Below, piece after piece: positions 47,815 through 58,827 of a stretch of DNA of 64,000 bases. Positions within the stretch are counted from its first letter, which is position 1. Every line of letters begins with the position of its first letter. The stretch is from Paragyromitra xinjiangensis (taxonomy: Eukaryota > Ascomycota > Pezizomycetes > Pezizales > Discinaceae): NCBI GenBank assembly GCA_038503065.1, contig JBCAMK010000008.1, positions 1,860,001 to 1,924,000 of the forward strand, read 5' to 3'. The notes beneath the pieces were generated by a model that saw nothing but the letters and a program-made list of their open reading frames with translations, was not told where the DNA came from and did no database searches. Position numbers and translations under genes: made by a program.

Positions 47815-49232
47815 CTACTCATTCCTAAACAAAACGCTAATACTCTCACCATGATGAACCCGTCTCACAGCCTAGCGCCATTAGCCTTCCTTCCCTCCCC
47901 CTCACCCCACCCCCTTGAGAGAAACCTACCTCAGCGAAAACCTCCCCCACATCTAAAACCTCCAACTTATGACACCTCCTCCTGTTCTCATCCTGCGGGA
48001 CCGTATTCGTAGTAACCACGCGATCCAACGCACTCGCATTAATCCTCTCAATCGCATCACCGCTCAACACGCCGTGCGTGAATAACGCATACACTTTTGT
48101 AGCCCCGCCTTTACCCTTAAGTAGTTTCGCAGCTCTAGTGATCGTGTTCGAGGTATCCGCCATATCGTCGACCAGGATTGCTACTTTCCCGGCGATATCG
48201 CCTACTAGCATCATGGTTGCGTTTTGGCGGTCGGTGATTCGTGTTGGGCGGCGTTCCTGGTTTGGTTAGATTTGGGTTTTATGGGTAGGGGAGAGGGGGT
48301 ACTTTGTGGATTAATGCGAATTCCATACCGAGGGCGTCGGCGATGGCTGTGGCTCTTTTAGCGCCGCCGGCGTCGGGGGAGACGATTACGGCGTTTTGGT
48401 AGTCGGGGATGTTGTATTTGATGTAGCGTTGTAGAAGGGGTCGACCGTAGAGGTTGTCGACAGGGATATCGAAGAAGCCTTGGTATTGGGGGTCATGGAG
48501 GTCCATTGTGATGATGTGGTCTGCTCCGGCGCAGGTGAGGAGGTCGGCGATTAGTGTACCGGCTTGAGCGACCCATTGTTTGTAGCCGGTGTTTTTTGGG
48601 GGGGACCATTCGGAGCTTGCGCTTGAGCCTTGGTTGTAGCGGAGGGAGTTGGCCCCGTTTGTGGAGTCTGCGGTGTTGCTGCGACGGAGGGGCGTCATGG
48701 AGGTTTGTTTGCCGTTTGTGGAGGAGGGGCCGGAACCGCTGGCATCTAGGCCGCGTTCGAGAGCAAGTCTGGATAAACCTTTCTCGAGGTCGCCATGGGA
48801 GACCCCAGGGACGGGGGAGTCCATAGGTCCTGGGGTCCCAGGACGGGATTCGAAGGTGTAGTCGCCTCCTCGGGCCCCGCTGTACATGGTTTGGGGTTTG
48901 GATAGTGGGGCGCCGACTTTGTTGTATGGAATGTCGCTTTGGCGGGAGTAGGGGAAGTGGGGGAGGACTGCGGTGACACGTTTTGCGGATGCGGTTTTGC
49001 AGGCGGAGATGGTGATTAGGAGCTCGATTACACCATCGTTTACGCGGCCGCAGCCGGATTGAATGACGAAGACGTCTTTACCGCGGACGGAGTCTTGGAT
49101 TTCGACGCGGGTTTCGCCGACGGCGAATTTGGAGAGGGTTATGCGTCCGTTTGGAATGCCGAGTTGGTGGCAGATTGTGGCGACGAGTTCGGGGTGGGAG
49201 GAACCGCCGAGGACGACAATGTTGCGGACCAT
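47815..49232 (-). CDS. PRS1: Ribose-phosphate pyrophosphokinase (PRPP synthetase, Prs1 type)
   Basis: The enzyme makes PRPP from ribose 5-phosphate and ATP for nucleotide, histidine and tryptophan synthesis. Minus-strand exons 49232-48303, 48256-47930 and 47871-47815 give 437 residues. The N-terminus MVRNIVVLGGSSHPELVATI and GETRVEIQDSVRGKDVFVIQ are family hallmarks, as are DHIITMDLHDPQYQGFF, VIVSPDAGGAKRATAIADAL and the PRPP-binding loop VAILVDDMADTSNTITRAAK. A non-homologous insertion of about 100 residues (from about 105, Gly/Ser-rich, NYTFESRPGTPG-like) interrupts the N-terminal domain, as in yeast Prs1. The end FAEAVRRVHHGESISVLF is typical. The frame is open upstream to an ATG at 49400, which would add 56 Pro/Ser-rich residues; the conserved start at 49232 is preferred. 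Confidence 0.94.
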
Positions 49233-51302
49233 GGTGGGGGTTGTTGGTGGGAAGAGGGGTGGGAGGGGTGGGAGGGGTGACGGAGGGGTTTCGGACGGAA
49301 GGGATACGAGGGAGGGTGAAGATTGAGGAGGAGAGTCCGCCTGAGAAGAAGGTTCGACTGGTGAGGGAGGGGATTCAGGAAGTTCAGATTGTAACTCCAC
49401 CTGCGAGAGAGGTGAAGGCTGAGGATCCGATGTCGTCGGCGGGAAAGAGAACCGCCGGTAGATATTCGTCCTACAAGCTCAACGTTAGCTATTTCACCTC
49501 CAGAATGAAATAAATGAAAACAGAACCCTCTCACAAGAACCCCTTCATTGATCAATCTACCACAATGAGCAACAAACGCACCTTTATAAGCCTTTCAATT
49601 GAACGACTGCAGCAGCGAGCAGAAGCCAGTATTTAACAAAGCTCCAAGACAATGGACCAGGTCAGGAATATGTCCGGATCGCAGTGTTCGGCTTTAGCGA
49701 TGAGCATCAAAGGCGGGGGGGTGGTGGGGGGGGAGAAGATCTATCAGTAACAGGAAAGGCTGGTACCGTGACGTCTGGAGCTAAAGACTTTTTTTTTTTC
49801 CCTTGAGAAAAGAATTTTGGTGGGCTGCTGCCAAGACAACAACGAACAACGCCTTATAGGTGGGGGCCGAAGCTATTATTATTACCCCGTTATTGACAGG
49901 AAACGGTGCAGAATATCAAAACATCCTTGCAATTGAGGTGTTTCTACTCGTCGAGCTATTCATCCGGTGTAGACATCTGTGCTCATCTCCCGAACGTTTC
50001 TTGGATGATACGTGGCTGCATGTACCTATCACCGACCAGCGCGGGAAAACGTGCAGTATCAGTACCGTGGGTGAAGTTGTGCTGGCTAGAGGGTTAATGT
50101 AGATGTGCTACAGATGTCTGTACAGTGGTTTGAATTTACACGAAGCAGGGCGTGGGATGAGGTTCACTAGTTGTATGCACGTAGAGTTCCTTGGTCTGTG
50201 GTGAGACTCACGAAAGCCATATTCTATGCTAGAGGTGGATTTTAAATATCGCTTAAAGCCTGATTAACCTTACATCGGTTAGTCTCGTGCGGCTCAAACT
50301 CGGCAAGGAACAAAGAGTTTGCATAACGAGCCCTAGGAATACAGTTGGAGAATTTGTCACGGGTCTGAATACTGACTGTAGGATATGATTCAGCTGAACC
50401 CCGCAGTCAAGAGTGCGGGGCTGATACGTGAGACTGGTCTGGACAGTGTTTTCACGTGGAAGAGTTGGGTTTGAAACGACTCCACTTTGAGAGCTTTAGC
50501 ACATTTGAATAGACCTATTATCAGTCTCATTTATACGCTGGGAAGAGAACTCGAGTGAGTAACTGTGACCTTTAGGACTGGCGGGCTAGAGACGCGTGCA
50601 GGGTCAGCACAGAAAGATCAGAGGGCTAGACTGAACCTCGATTTGAAGTGTGGCAGTGCTTCTACAGTAAGTATTAAAGGAGGTGATGGAACGTCTACTT
50701 TGTTAGATGGGCAGCAATAGGCACATGCAGCAATTACATGTATCATGTACAATAAACGAGACATAAATACGCGTACATCTACACTCAATGCTCACGTAAT
50801 TACATCAAAGCCCATATGTGCATTTGTCACTCCTACACAGCCCCAGCCACAGTGGCGGAGAAAGCTTACGTGCTGGACTGACTCCCCGCCGTGAATGATT
50901 GACGCGCAGAGCTAGACGTCTCTTGTTCGTTCTCTCTTTTCTCTCTTTTCTCTCACTCCCCTGACTCTCACTTCCCTCACTCACTTCCCACTCTGCAGTG
51001 TTGCTATTTAAAGTCAAACAGGGGTCACAATCGAAGCCAGCGGACCGCGGTGGAAAGAAACATCAAAAGGGGAACACTGCCGCTTCCTTCCTTGAAAAGT
51101 CCAATCAGCAGGGATCCATCCAGGGCGTCATCTTCCAACTCGGCCTGGCTGAGACGAGAACTTCAACTCTCTCATTCATTCTCTTACCACCTTCTTTCAC
51201 TCATTCAAAGGGCCAGGCGATACTCTATACGAGGACAGAACCCACCTCCTCTGCTACACACAGCACATTCACGCGTATTCCACCTTCACACCGCTCCATG
51301 CC
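49233..51302. other. Divergent intergenic region between PRS1 and LAS17
   Basis: The first ~330 bp are open in the PRS1 frame and probably transcribed as leader. The LAS17 side (about 50900-51300) is rich in CTCTTT/TCACTC tracts typical of fungal leaders. A long T run lies at about 49790-49800. No separate gene is supported. Confidence 0.5.
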
Positions 51303-53406
51303 ATGCCGTCCACACTGAACAAGGACGACAAGGTCGTCGTCAAGCGTGCTGTTCCAAGTCCAACAAACAACATCGTCACCGCCACCGTCGCGCGCCTCTA
51401 CGTGAACTATCCCCACAAACACAAATGGAACTTCACCGGGATCAGCGGGGCTGTAGTTCTCGCCGAGGACATGGTCGGACACACGTTTTTCTTCAAGATC
51501 GTAGATGTCACCGTACGTGTCCCACCCCCACGTCGCTTCCCCATTCTAACGAGATGAGCAGAGCAACAAAGGCGTTCTCTGGGACCAGGAGCTCTACGAG
51601 GGGTTCAAATATAATCACGACAGAACCTTCTTCCACACCTTCGAGCTCGAAAACTGTATGGCTGGTTTCTCCTTCGCCGACGAGAAGGAAGCTCGGTCGT
51701 TTCGTGATAAGGTTGAGGCGCGAGAAAAATATGCAAAATCGAAGGGTCGCGCGAACGGTGGGTTTAGCGCTCGTCTGGCGCATTCGCATATACCGCATAT
51801 TACACATAGTAATAATAACCATTCGCATTCTCCTTCGCCTCCTCCACCACCTCCTCCTCCTGCTCCTCCTGGTGTACCGGCTAAGGAGACGAATGGGGAG
51901 GTTCCGTTCTCGCTGGATAATCCGGATCCGGCGTTTCAGGCGTTATTGAAGGAGTTGATGGATATGGGGATTACTGAGGATCAGATCAGGGATAATGAGG
52001 ACTTTATCAAGAGCTATATTGCGGAGAAGGAGAAGAATGAGAAGCGACAGAATAGAATGTCGAATGGGAATGGTGTGGTTCATGAAGTGGAGGCACCGAG
52101 CTCTCCTAGAGGCGGGGTAGATAGGAGGGCGAAAGCCCCACCTCCACCACCACCGCCAGCTCCACCATCACTATCTGCGCCACCACCACCAGCTCCTCCA
52201 TCATTATCTGCACCACCTCCTCCGCCACCTCCACCACCAGGACCTCCGCCTCCACCGGGTCCACCCCCGCCGCCAATCTACAGAAATGGCTCTCTGAGTC
52301 CACAGGTCACTGGGAGCTCGACAACCTCACGACGAGGGCCTCCACCGCCTCCACCTCCAGCGAGAAAGTCACATCACACATCTGCATTCTCCGGCGGTAC
52401 CTCCTCCCCACCACCACCTACCCGCTCCCCCGCACCGCCATCTCCAGCTCCACGCGCTGCAACCCCACCTTCTCAACCACAGTTCCGAGTACCTCCCCCA
52501 CTGCCTACAGCTGGCGCATACGTCAACACGACACCACCCCCGCGACCTGGCCCAGCGCCTCCACTACCACCATCACAGGCGGCACCACCATTACCGCCAA
52601 AAACCCCACTGGATGACGCGCCACCAAAATTCGCGGTTCCCCCGCCATTCCAGCCATCCCGACCTCCGCAGCCACCAAGTCGGGGTCCTCCAGCTCCAAG
52701 TCTACCATCGCGGCAACCATACCCTGTTCCGGTTCCGCCACGACCACCGGTAGAAGCGCCGCCACCACCAAGTAGAGGTTTGTTTGCTCCCTTCTATCAC
52801 AAAATCAAGCTAACAAAACCAGACATCCCACCACCACCACCCCCACCACCATCCTTTACATCTCCACCACCACCCTTCACCCCCGCACCACCTCCACCAC
52901 CTCCAATGCCCAGCTTCAACTCCCCACCTTCACTGCCAGGCTTCAATTCCGCGCCCCCGCCCCCACCTCCCCCAATGCCTGGCTTCAACACTAGCGCCCC
53001 CCCTCCCCCTCCCCCTCCAATGCCCGGCTTTGGCGCTGCCGCCCCACCGCCTCCACCACCTCCAATGCCTGGCTTCGGCGGTCCCCCACCACCACCCCTC
53101 CCATCCGGCGGCCCACCACCTCCGCCCCCGCTTCCGGGTCGCGAAGACGCGCCAGCTAGTCTACCAGCCAAATCCGTGCTCCCGCCTGGAGACCTCCTAG
53201 CGAGCATCAGGGGCGCGGGCGGTATCGGTGGGTTGAAGAAGGTGCAGACTAAGAAGGATGCTAGTGCGCCGGTTGTGGCCAAGGCGCCGCAGGCAGCGGT
53301 TGCGATGAATCCAATGGATGCGGTGCAGAGGGAGTTGGATAAGAGGAAGCAGAAAGTTAGTAATCAGAGCGATGATGAGGATGGGGACGATGATTGGAAT
53401 GATTAA
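51303..53406 (+). CDS. LAS17: WASP homologue Las17 (actin nucleation-promoting factor)
   Basis: Las17 activates Arp2/3 at endocytic actin patches. Exons 51303-51512, 51562-52777 and 52823-53406 give 669 residues. The N-terminal WH1/EVH1 domain spans about 1-115 (VTATVARLYVNYPHKHKWNF, GVLWDQELYEGFKYNHDRTF FHTFELENC split by intron 1 after VDVT). A helical segment NPDPAFQALLKELMDMGITE follows, then a very long proline-rich region of PPPPP blocks for SH3 and profilin binding. The WH2 motif is near 597-620 (GDLLASIRGAGGIGGLKKV), and the acidic Arp2/3-binding end SDDEDGDDDWND carries the conserved Trp. There is no CRIB domain, as usual in fungi. The second intron (45 bp) is in frame and without stop, so an unspliced form of 684 residues is also possible. 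Confidence 0.95.
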
Positions 53407-53612
53407 GGGAAAGGGAAGAGGAAGAGGGATTGTAGGTTAGTGATGGGTTAAAAGAATTGGAAATAGATTTATATCAATTGAGTGAGCTTTCTAAGCTGTG
53501 ATACTCTATTCAAGACATCACGTAGCACCAGATCTCAAACGAAGTAAAAACCCAATCTCAATAAAAACTAAATACAATCCCGTAAGAAAAACCCAAACTC
53601 CAACGCAATTAG
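53407..53612. other. Convergent 3' flanks of LAS17 and TAF9
   Basis: Only 206 bp separate the two stop codons. The sequence is AT-rich and should hold both poly(A) signals. Confidence 0.5.
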
Positions 53613-54315
53613 CTACGCATCCGGCATAGTACTATCCACCCCTTCCTCCTCCGCAAACAAATCATCCACATCCATCCCATCCCCTCCGGCCCCCACCAAT
53701 TCAACCTTATGTCCCCCAAACCCATCCTCCTCCTCCTCACTACTACTATCATCCATCCAATCCTCCCTCGTCTCCGCCAGATCCCAATTTATCCCAGTCA
53801 GACTATACTTCTCCGGCGGCAACCTCACACCAAACTCCTTCCCGACCGTCGGCAACGCGATCCTATTCCGCTCCTGCGCGATCTCCAGGAGGAATTCCTT
53901 CGGCAGCGCAGTGTTGAATTGATGGTTGATACGGGAAGCGACGGACATGCGTAGGTCTGGGATCGTGATAGTAGACGGAGGGTTCGGACCCCCGGTGTTT
54001 GCAGTACCGTTGATAGCGTCGGAGAAGAGGAGCGCGTCCTGGAGGACCGAAGAGGTGTAGCCTAATCCCGTTAGTAGGTGGAGGGACTCAGAGGGGGGGA
54101 GGATTACGGTAGGCGAAGTCCATGAGCATTAGGGGGACGCGTTCCTGGTAGGCTGAGACTCCCATGGACGCGAGGATTAGGTGGATTATTCGGGCGTCGC
54201 GGGGCTTCCGCGTGCCGGCTGTTGGGTCGGGGTCGGGCTTGGGCTCTGTAGGTGGGACATTGGGGGCTTCGGTGGGCGCAGGAGGGTCTTCGGTTGTTCC
54301 GTTGGTTTCTGGCAT
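53613..54315 (-). CDS. TAF9: Transcription initiation factor TFIID/SAGA subunit 9
   Basis: TAF9 is a histone-fold subunit shared by TFIID and SAGA that pairs with TAF6. Minus-strand exons 54315-54108 and 54061-53613 give 218 residues. After a Pro/Thr-rich N-terminus of about 40 residues, the histone fold runs RKPRDARIIHLILASMGVSA, YQERVPLMLMDFAYRYTSSV and LQDALLFSDA. The region RMSVASRINHQFNTALPKEF plus LLEIAQERNRIALP is the conserved post-fold block. The protein ends in an acidic tail (DDSSSEEEEDGF, DGMDVDDLFAEEEG). The 46-bp intron splits the Arg codon of AYRY and has a tactaac branch site. It shares a 152-bp divergent promoter with HIS4. Confidence 0.95.
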
Positions 54316-54467
54316 TGTTGGTGGTGGGAGATGGAGCCGTGGGAGACGTGATGGCTATGTGTGATGAGATGTGCGTGGGTAAGAGTGCGATTGGGCATTG
54401 GTTGGTACCCCGCTGCAGATTCTAGATCATTGACTCATCGACTTTGATTCTCAACACAGGAAGAATA
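54316..54467. promoter_or_regulatory. Divergent TAF9-HIS4 promoter with a Gcn4/CPC1 site
   Basis: The palindromic core TGACTCA lies at 54431-54437 in the context ttgactcatc, 31 bp before the HIS4 ATG. This is the consensus for Gcn4/CPC1/CpcA, the regulator of general amino-acid control, and HIS4 is a classic target. The site is visible; its use is inference. Confidence 0.7.
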
Positions 54468-57144
54468 ATGGCAGTCCCTCTGGTAGCAGCAATTGACCCG
54501 TTTGGTGCTTCGTCTACTTCTGGTCTCGGTGAGACTGCACTCGGGTATGTCAATAATGTCTTCATCACGGTCACTCCAGAGACTCTCGATGCGGCACTGG
54601 TCTACATCCCCGCGAACTTCAACCGCTACGCCTTCTTCGTCAATGTCACGTCTCTAGAATCCACAGACGACATCCGCTCCCTCCTCAATTCCGGCGCAGC
54701 AAAGGTATTCGCCACCTACGACCAGCTCAAAACGCTGCAGCCCGAAATCGACGATTCTCGACTGGTGTTGCTGCTCAATACAGACCACCAGAGCAAGGAG
54801 AAAATCATCGATGCGATCTCCGACACCAGCGTCGGTGTGTATGCGCATAATGTGGTTGATCTGGACTTCATCACCGGGTGGCTGCAGGAGTACGGCTCGA
54901 GTAATCGTCCGCCTGTCTATGTCTCGTTTGGGAAACCGCCGAGTTTGAAGGATGTTTTGGTCATTTCGAAGCTTGCTGCTGTCCCTATTGTTTCTGCGGG
55001 CCAGCTTACGGTGGATCCGGAGAAGGATGCGGGGTTGTTGTCTGTGGGGGATATTTTCATGGCTGGGGTGGTTTCGGATAGACCGGATCGTCTGGTCTCG
55101 ACGCTGGTGGTGGATGAGAGGGGTGTGGCGTTGGGGTTGGTTTATAGTTCTCACGAGAGTGTGAGGGAGAGCTTGAGGACCGGGAGTGGGGTGTATCAGA
55201 GTCGGAAAAGGGGATTGTGGTATAAAGGGGCTACCAGCGGTGCTACCCAACAGCTTGTTCGTATCGATGCAGATTGCGATCAAGATTGTCTTCGTTTTGT
55301 GGTGAAGCAGAAGGGAACTGGTAGGTTCCCGAGTGCTGTTTTATGATCCGTACTGACTATTCCAGGGTTCTGCCATCTGGAGACTGCGACTTGTTTCGGA
55401 CCGTATACTGGTCTTTCGCAGCTTCAGTCTACGCTTGAGTCCAGGAAGCTGTCCGCACCGCCGGGGTCTTACACTGCGCGTTTGTTCTCTGATGAGAAAC
55501 TGTTGCGTGCGAAGATTATGGAGGAGGCGGAGGAGCTCTGTGATGCAAAGACGAAAGAGAATATCGCGTTTGAAGCAGCAGATCTGATCTACTTCGCACT
55601 GACGAAGTGTATTGCCGCTGGTGTCTCCCTCACCGACGTTGAAAAGAACCTCGACGCAAAGAGCTTAAAAGTCCAACGTCGAACCGGCGACGCAAAAGCG
55701 AAATGGACCGAACCTCCCGCGCAGCCCACGCAGCCCGCCCAACCGGAGCCCAAAGACCCCAACCGCAGAATCGAGATGAAGCGCTTCAACGCGCAAACCG
55801 CAACTCCAGCCGAACTCGAATCAATCCTGCGTCGTCCGGCCCAAAAAACCCACGACATAATGTCGATCGTCACACCGATCATCACGGCCGTGAAAACCCG
55901 TGGAGACGCCGCCCTCCTCGAATACGCCTCTAAATTCGACCGAGCAACCCTAACCTCCCCAGTCCTCCGCGCCCCATTCCCACAAAACCTAATGCAGCTC
56001 TCCCCCGAGACCACGGCCGCGATCGACCTCTCCTTCGAAAACATCCGTCTCTTCCACGCCGCCCAATCCGAACCCCCACTCACAGTAACCACCATGCCCG
56101 GAGTCCGCTGCTCCCGTTTCTCCCGACCAATCGAACGAGTCGGTCTCTACGTCCCCGGCGGAACAGCAGTCCTCCCATCAACCGCACTAATGCTCGGCGT
56201 CCCCGCCATGGTCGCCGGCTGCAACCGCATCGTCATCGCTTCCCCTCCCCGCCCCGACGGCTCCGTCACCCCCGAAATCGTCTACGTCGCTCACAAAGTC
56301 GGCGCCGAATGCATCGTCCTCGCCGGCGGCGCACAGGCCGTCGCAGCACTCGCATACGGAACTGAGAGCGTACCGAAGGTCGATAAGATCCTTGGCCCCG
56401 GGAACCAGTTCGTCACCGCAGGTAAAATGTTCGTATCGAACGACACCGCAGCTGGCGTCTCAATCGATATGCCAGCTGGTCCGTCAGAAGTCCTCGTCAT
56501 CGCCGATAAGACTGCGAATCCGGCGTTCGTGGCTTCTGATCTGCTTTCGCAGGCGGAACACGGCGTTGACTCGCAGGTTGTGTTGATCGCAGTTGGGTTG
56601 GATGAGGACGGACTGAAGGCGATTGAAGATGAGGTTCATCGCCAGGCGGTGGCGTTACCAAGGGTTGAGATTGTGAGGGGTGCTATTGGACATAGTGTCA
56701 CACTACAGACGGATACGCTGGAGGAGGCGGTGAAGCTGAGTAATATGTATGCGCCCGAGCATTTGATACTGCAGGTTTCGGGCGCAGCGGGGGTTGTGGA
56801 GCTGGTTCAGAATGCTGGAAGTGTGTTTGTGGGTGCGTGGACGCCGGAGAGCGTAGGTGATTATAGCGCTGGGGTGAATCATAGTCTACGTGAGTGTTTC
56901 TTGCTCGTCTTGTGTTGCGTGGTTGCTAATCGGAGTAGCGACGTATGGGTATGCGAAACAGTATTCTGGGGTTAACCTGGCTACGTTTTTGAAACATCTT
57001 ACGAGTTCGGAGCTGACGGAGGAGGGGTTGAGGAATGTTGGGGGCGCGGTTATGCAGTTGGCGAAGGTGGAGGAGTTGGAGGCTCATAGGAGGGCGGTGG
57101 AGATTAGGTTGGAGTGGGCGGATGCGAGGAAGAGTGCGGTTTAG
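54468..57144 (+). CDS. HIS4: Histidine biosynthesis trifunctional protein His4
   Basis: His4 performs steps 2, 3 and the last two of histidine synthesis: phosphoribosyl-ATP pyrophosphohydrolase, phosphoribosyl-AMP cyclohydrolase and histidinol dehydrogenase. Exons 54468-55320, 55366-56889 and 56939-57144 give 860 residues. A fungal N-terminal domain (about 1-215) is followed by the cyclohydrolase (VYSSHESVRESLRTGSGVYQ, SRKRGLWYKGATSG, and the zinc Cys of LETATC). The pyrophosphohydrolase is next (LLRAKIMEEAEELCDAKTKE, NIAFEAADLIYF), then histidinol dehydrogenase from about 430 (VGLYVPGGTAVLPSTALMLG, ILGPGNQFVTAGKMFV, SIDMPAGPSEVLVIAD, YAPEHLILQV). Introns of 45 and 49 bp have tactgac and tgctaat branch sites. 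The start at 54468 gives MAVPLVAAIDPFG. General amino-acid control is likely through the TGACTCA site upstream. Confidence 0.97.
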
Positions 57145-57816
57145 ATGGTGTTTGGGGTTTGTGTTTGGTTGGTTTGGCTTTTTTTTTTTTCTTTATTAAA
57201 ATGGGGGGCGAGTGATGGGGGTATGGATATTGGATTTGTGGTATAAAATGTCAAGTTTGTTTTTTTGTGGTTTATCGAGCGATGCAGGTGGAGGTAGTGG
57301 GGAGTTTTCCACGATGAACTTGGTGATGGGTTGGGTATAACTTTTCTTGTATAAATTACAGTTAAGGGTCTACTAACCTTTTAGAAAATGTGGTTTTGCT
57401 ATCAGAAACTCTAGTCATTAGCATTTGGAAAACTGCTGTATGATTTATGGGCATCGAAAGTATCACTACCGCGTGTACCTTCTCAGTCGCCGTTTTTCTC
57501 AGCGGAAATATGGTTGGTTATGATATCAAGTTTTAAATTCCAATTTACAGATCTAGTGATTGAGGATCGTCCCCCATTAGTATTGCCTTGCTAAAAGTCA
57601 CTATACGAGCGAAAGTTGGTACCAATGAGACACGCAACCTATTCAACCAATTGTGTATTACGAACTTTTAGATGCCAGGAAAACGGCGACTGGCCCACCG
57701 CGGCACTGAGAAGGTGTACGCGGTAGTGTTTCTATAGTTAGAAAGTTTACCAACCACTGAGTACGCGGTTTGATTAATTTTTACCACAGTAAGCCAATTT
57801 TAGAGTGTTTACGGTA
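57145..57816. other. HIS4 3' flank, no supported gene
   Basis: T-rich just after the HIS4 stop, then AT-rich DNA. No frame of note; the MITE at 57826 begins shortly after. Confidence 0.5.
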
Positions 57817-57825
57817 TAGAAAGTA

Positions 57826-58180
57826 GGGAAAACGTTCAGAATACCATGTTTCTAATGGGTTTGTATGCCGGATACCACAATTAACTGCGCTCCAACCGTG
57901 CCCACCCACCCACCACAATACCACAATCTCCCACTGCCATAAGCTCCATGTTGAAGAGTGTACTATGTTAATTAAAGTATAAAGAAAATTCTAAATACTC
58001 CCGGATTTTCTACAAAGTTATAGCTCAAAATCTGAAGGCTGTCCTGTTTAGCTGAGGGAGCTGAAAGGGGTAAGCGACTGGTGAATTTTCTATGTTTTTG
58101 GTGGGCATGGTCAGAGCGTAGCTGGTTGTGGTATCCGGCATACAAACCCATTAGAAACATGGTATCCTGAACGTTTTCCC
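57826..58180. mobile_element. MITE with ~83-bp terminal inverted repeats and 9-bp target duplication
   Basis: The element is 355 bp and non-coding. Its left end gggaaaacgttcagaatacc is mirrored by ggtatcctgaacgttttccc on the right, and similarity extends about 83 bp inward (tgtttctaatgggtttgtat, gccggataccacaa) with a handful of mismatches. It is flanked by the direct repeat TAGAAAGTA at 57817-57825 and 58181-58189. A 9-bp duplication with long terminal repeats is the hallmark of Mutator-like (MULE) elements, so this is most likely a MULE-derived MITE. Near-identity of the two arms suggests rather recent insertion. Confidence 0.88.
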
Positions 58181-58189
58181 TAGAAAGTA

Positions 58190-58827
58190 TGCTACGGGCC
58201 TCTGGTTAGGGGTTTTTTTCCATTGTATTGGGGGAATCTTGGACCCCAGTCGTTGGGAATTGATGGGTGTAATTGTCACACATCATAGCCTATCACTCGT
58301 CTGATGTCATGCGCTTGAGGTGTTTACCTCCAGTGGTAGGAAGCCAATTATCCCTTTACTATCAATACTTCGGATACGGCGAATGTAGAACCCCCTCAGA
58401 CTACCCTTGGGGCCAGATCGGGCTCCTACTAACCATTCACTTGAATACTCTCGTAGGAATATTCACAAAGCGCCTAGCGGGACCAGGGGGTGTTGTACTA
58501 TATTGATAAAACTACAGGTCTTGCTTGTATTGCGCATGGTTCATTTCAACACTCATACAATAACTAATCCCTACAAATGAATTATCGTTGATGGTTTTGT
58601 TAACTTGTTTGGGAATAGATAATTCACGACACTCAAACAGGCCTGAAAAGAAAGTTTCTTGTTGAATGAAAGTAGGTTACACCACAAAGCGCCCACTCAA
58701 ATCCATCCCTTAATGGGAATCTATCGCTTCGTCGCTGAGCTCTTTATCAGTCTTTTAGCTTACCCTTGTCTCCCATTTAAGCTCGATTTGTGGACCACTT
58801 TTCTGGGCTCTTACCTTAGCTATACTG
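58190..58827. other. Intergenic, no supported gene
   Basis: Two plus-strand frames (58273-58506, 58659-58847) have no family signal. Nothing else was recognised before the minus-strand fragment ending at 58828. Confidence 0.4.

Noticed and set aside
48554..48861. Plus-strand frames opposite PRS1
   Set aside because: Antisense to the low-complexity insertion of PRS1, with no coding signature.
52797..53282. A 161-codon minus-strand Gly-rich frame opposite LAS17
   Set aside because: Gly codons are the complement of the Pro codons of the LAS17 proline-rich region; the plus-strand gene explains it.
54654..55283. A 209-codon minus-strand frame opposite HIS4
   Set aside because: HIS4 on the plus strand is certain and codon bias leaves this antisense frame open; the product has no family features.
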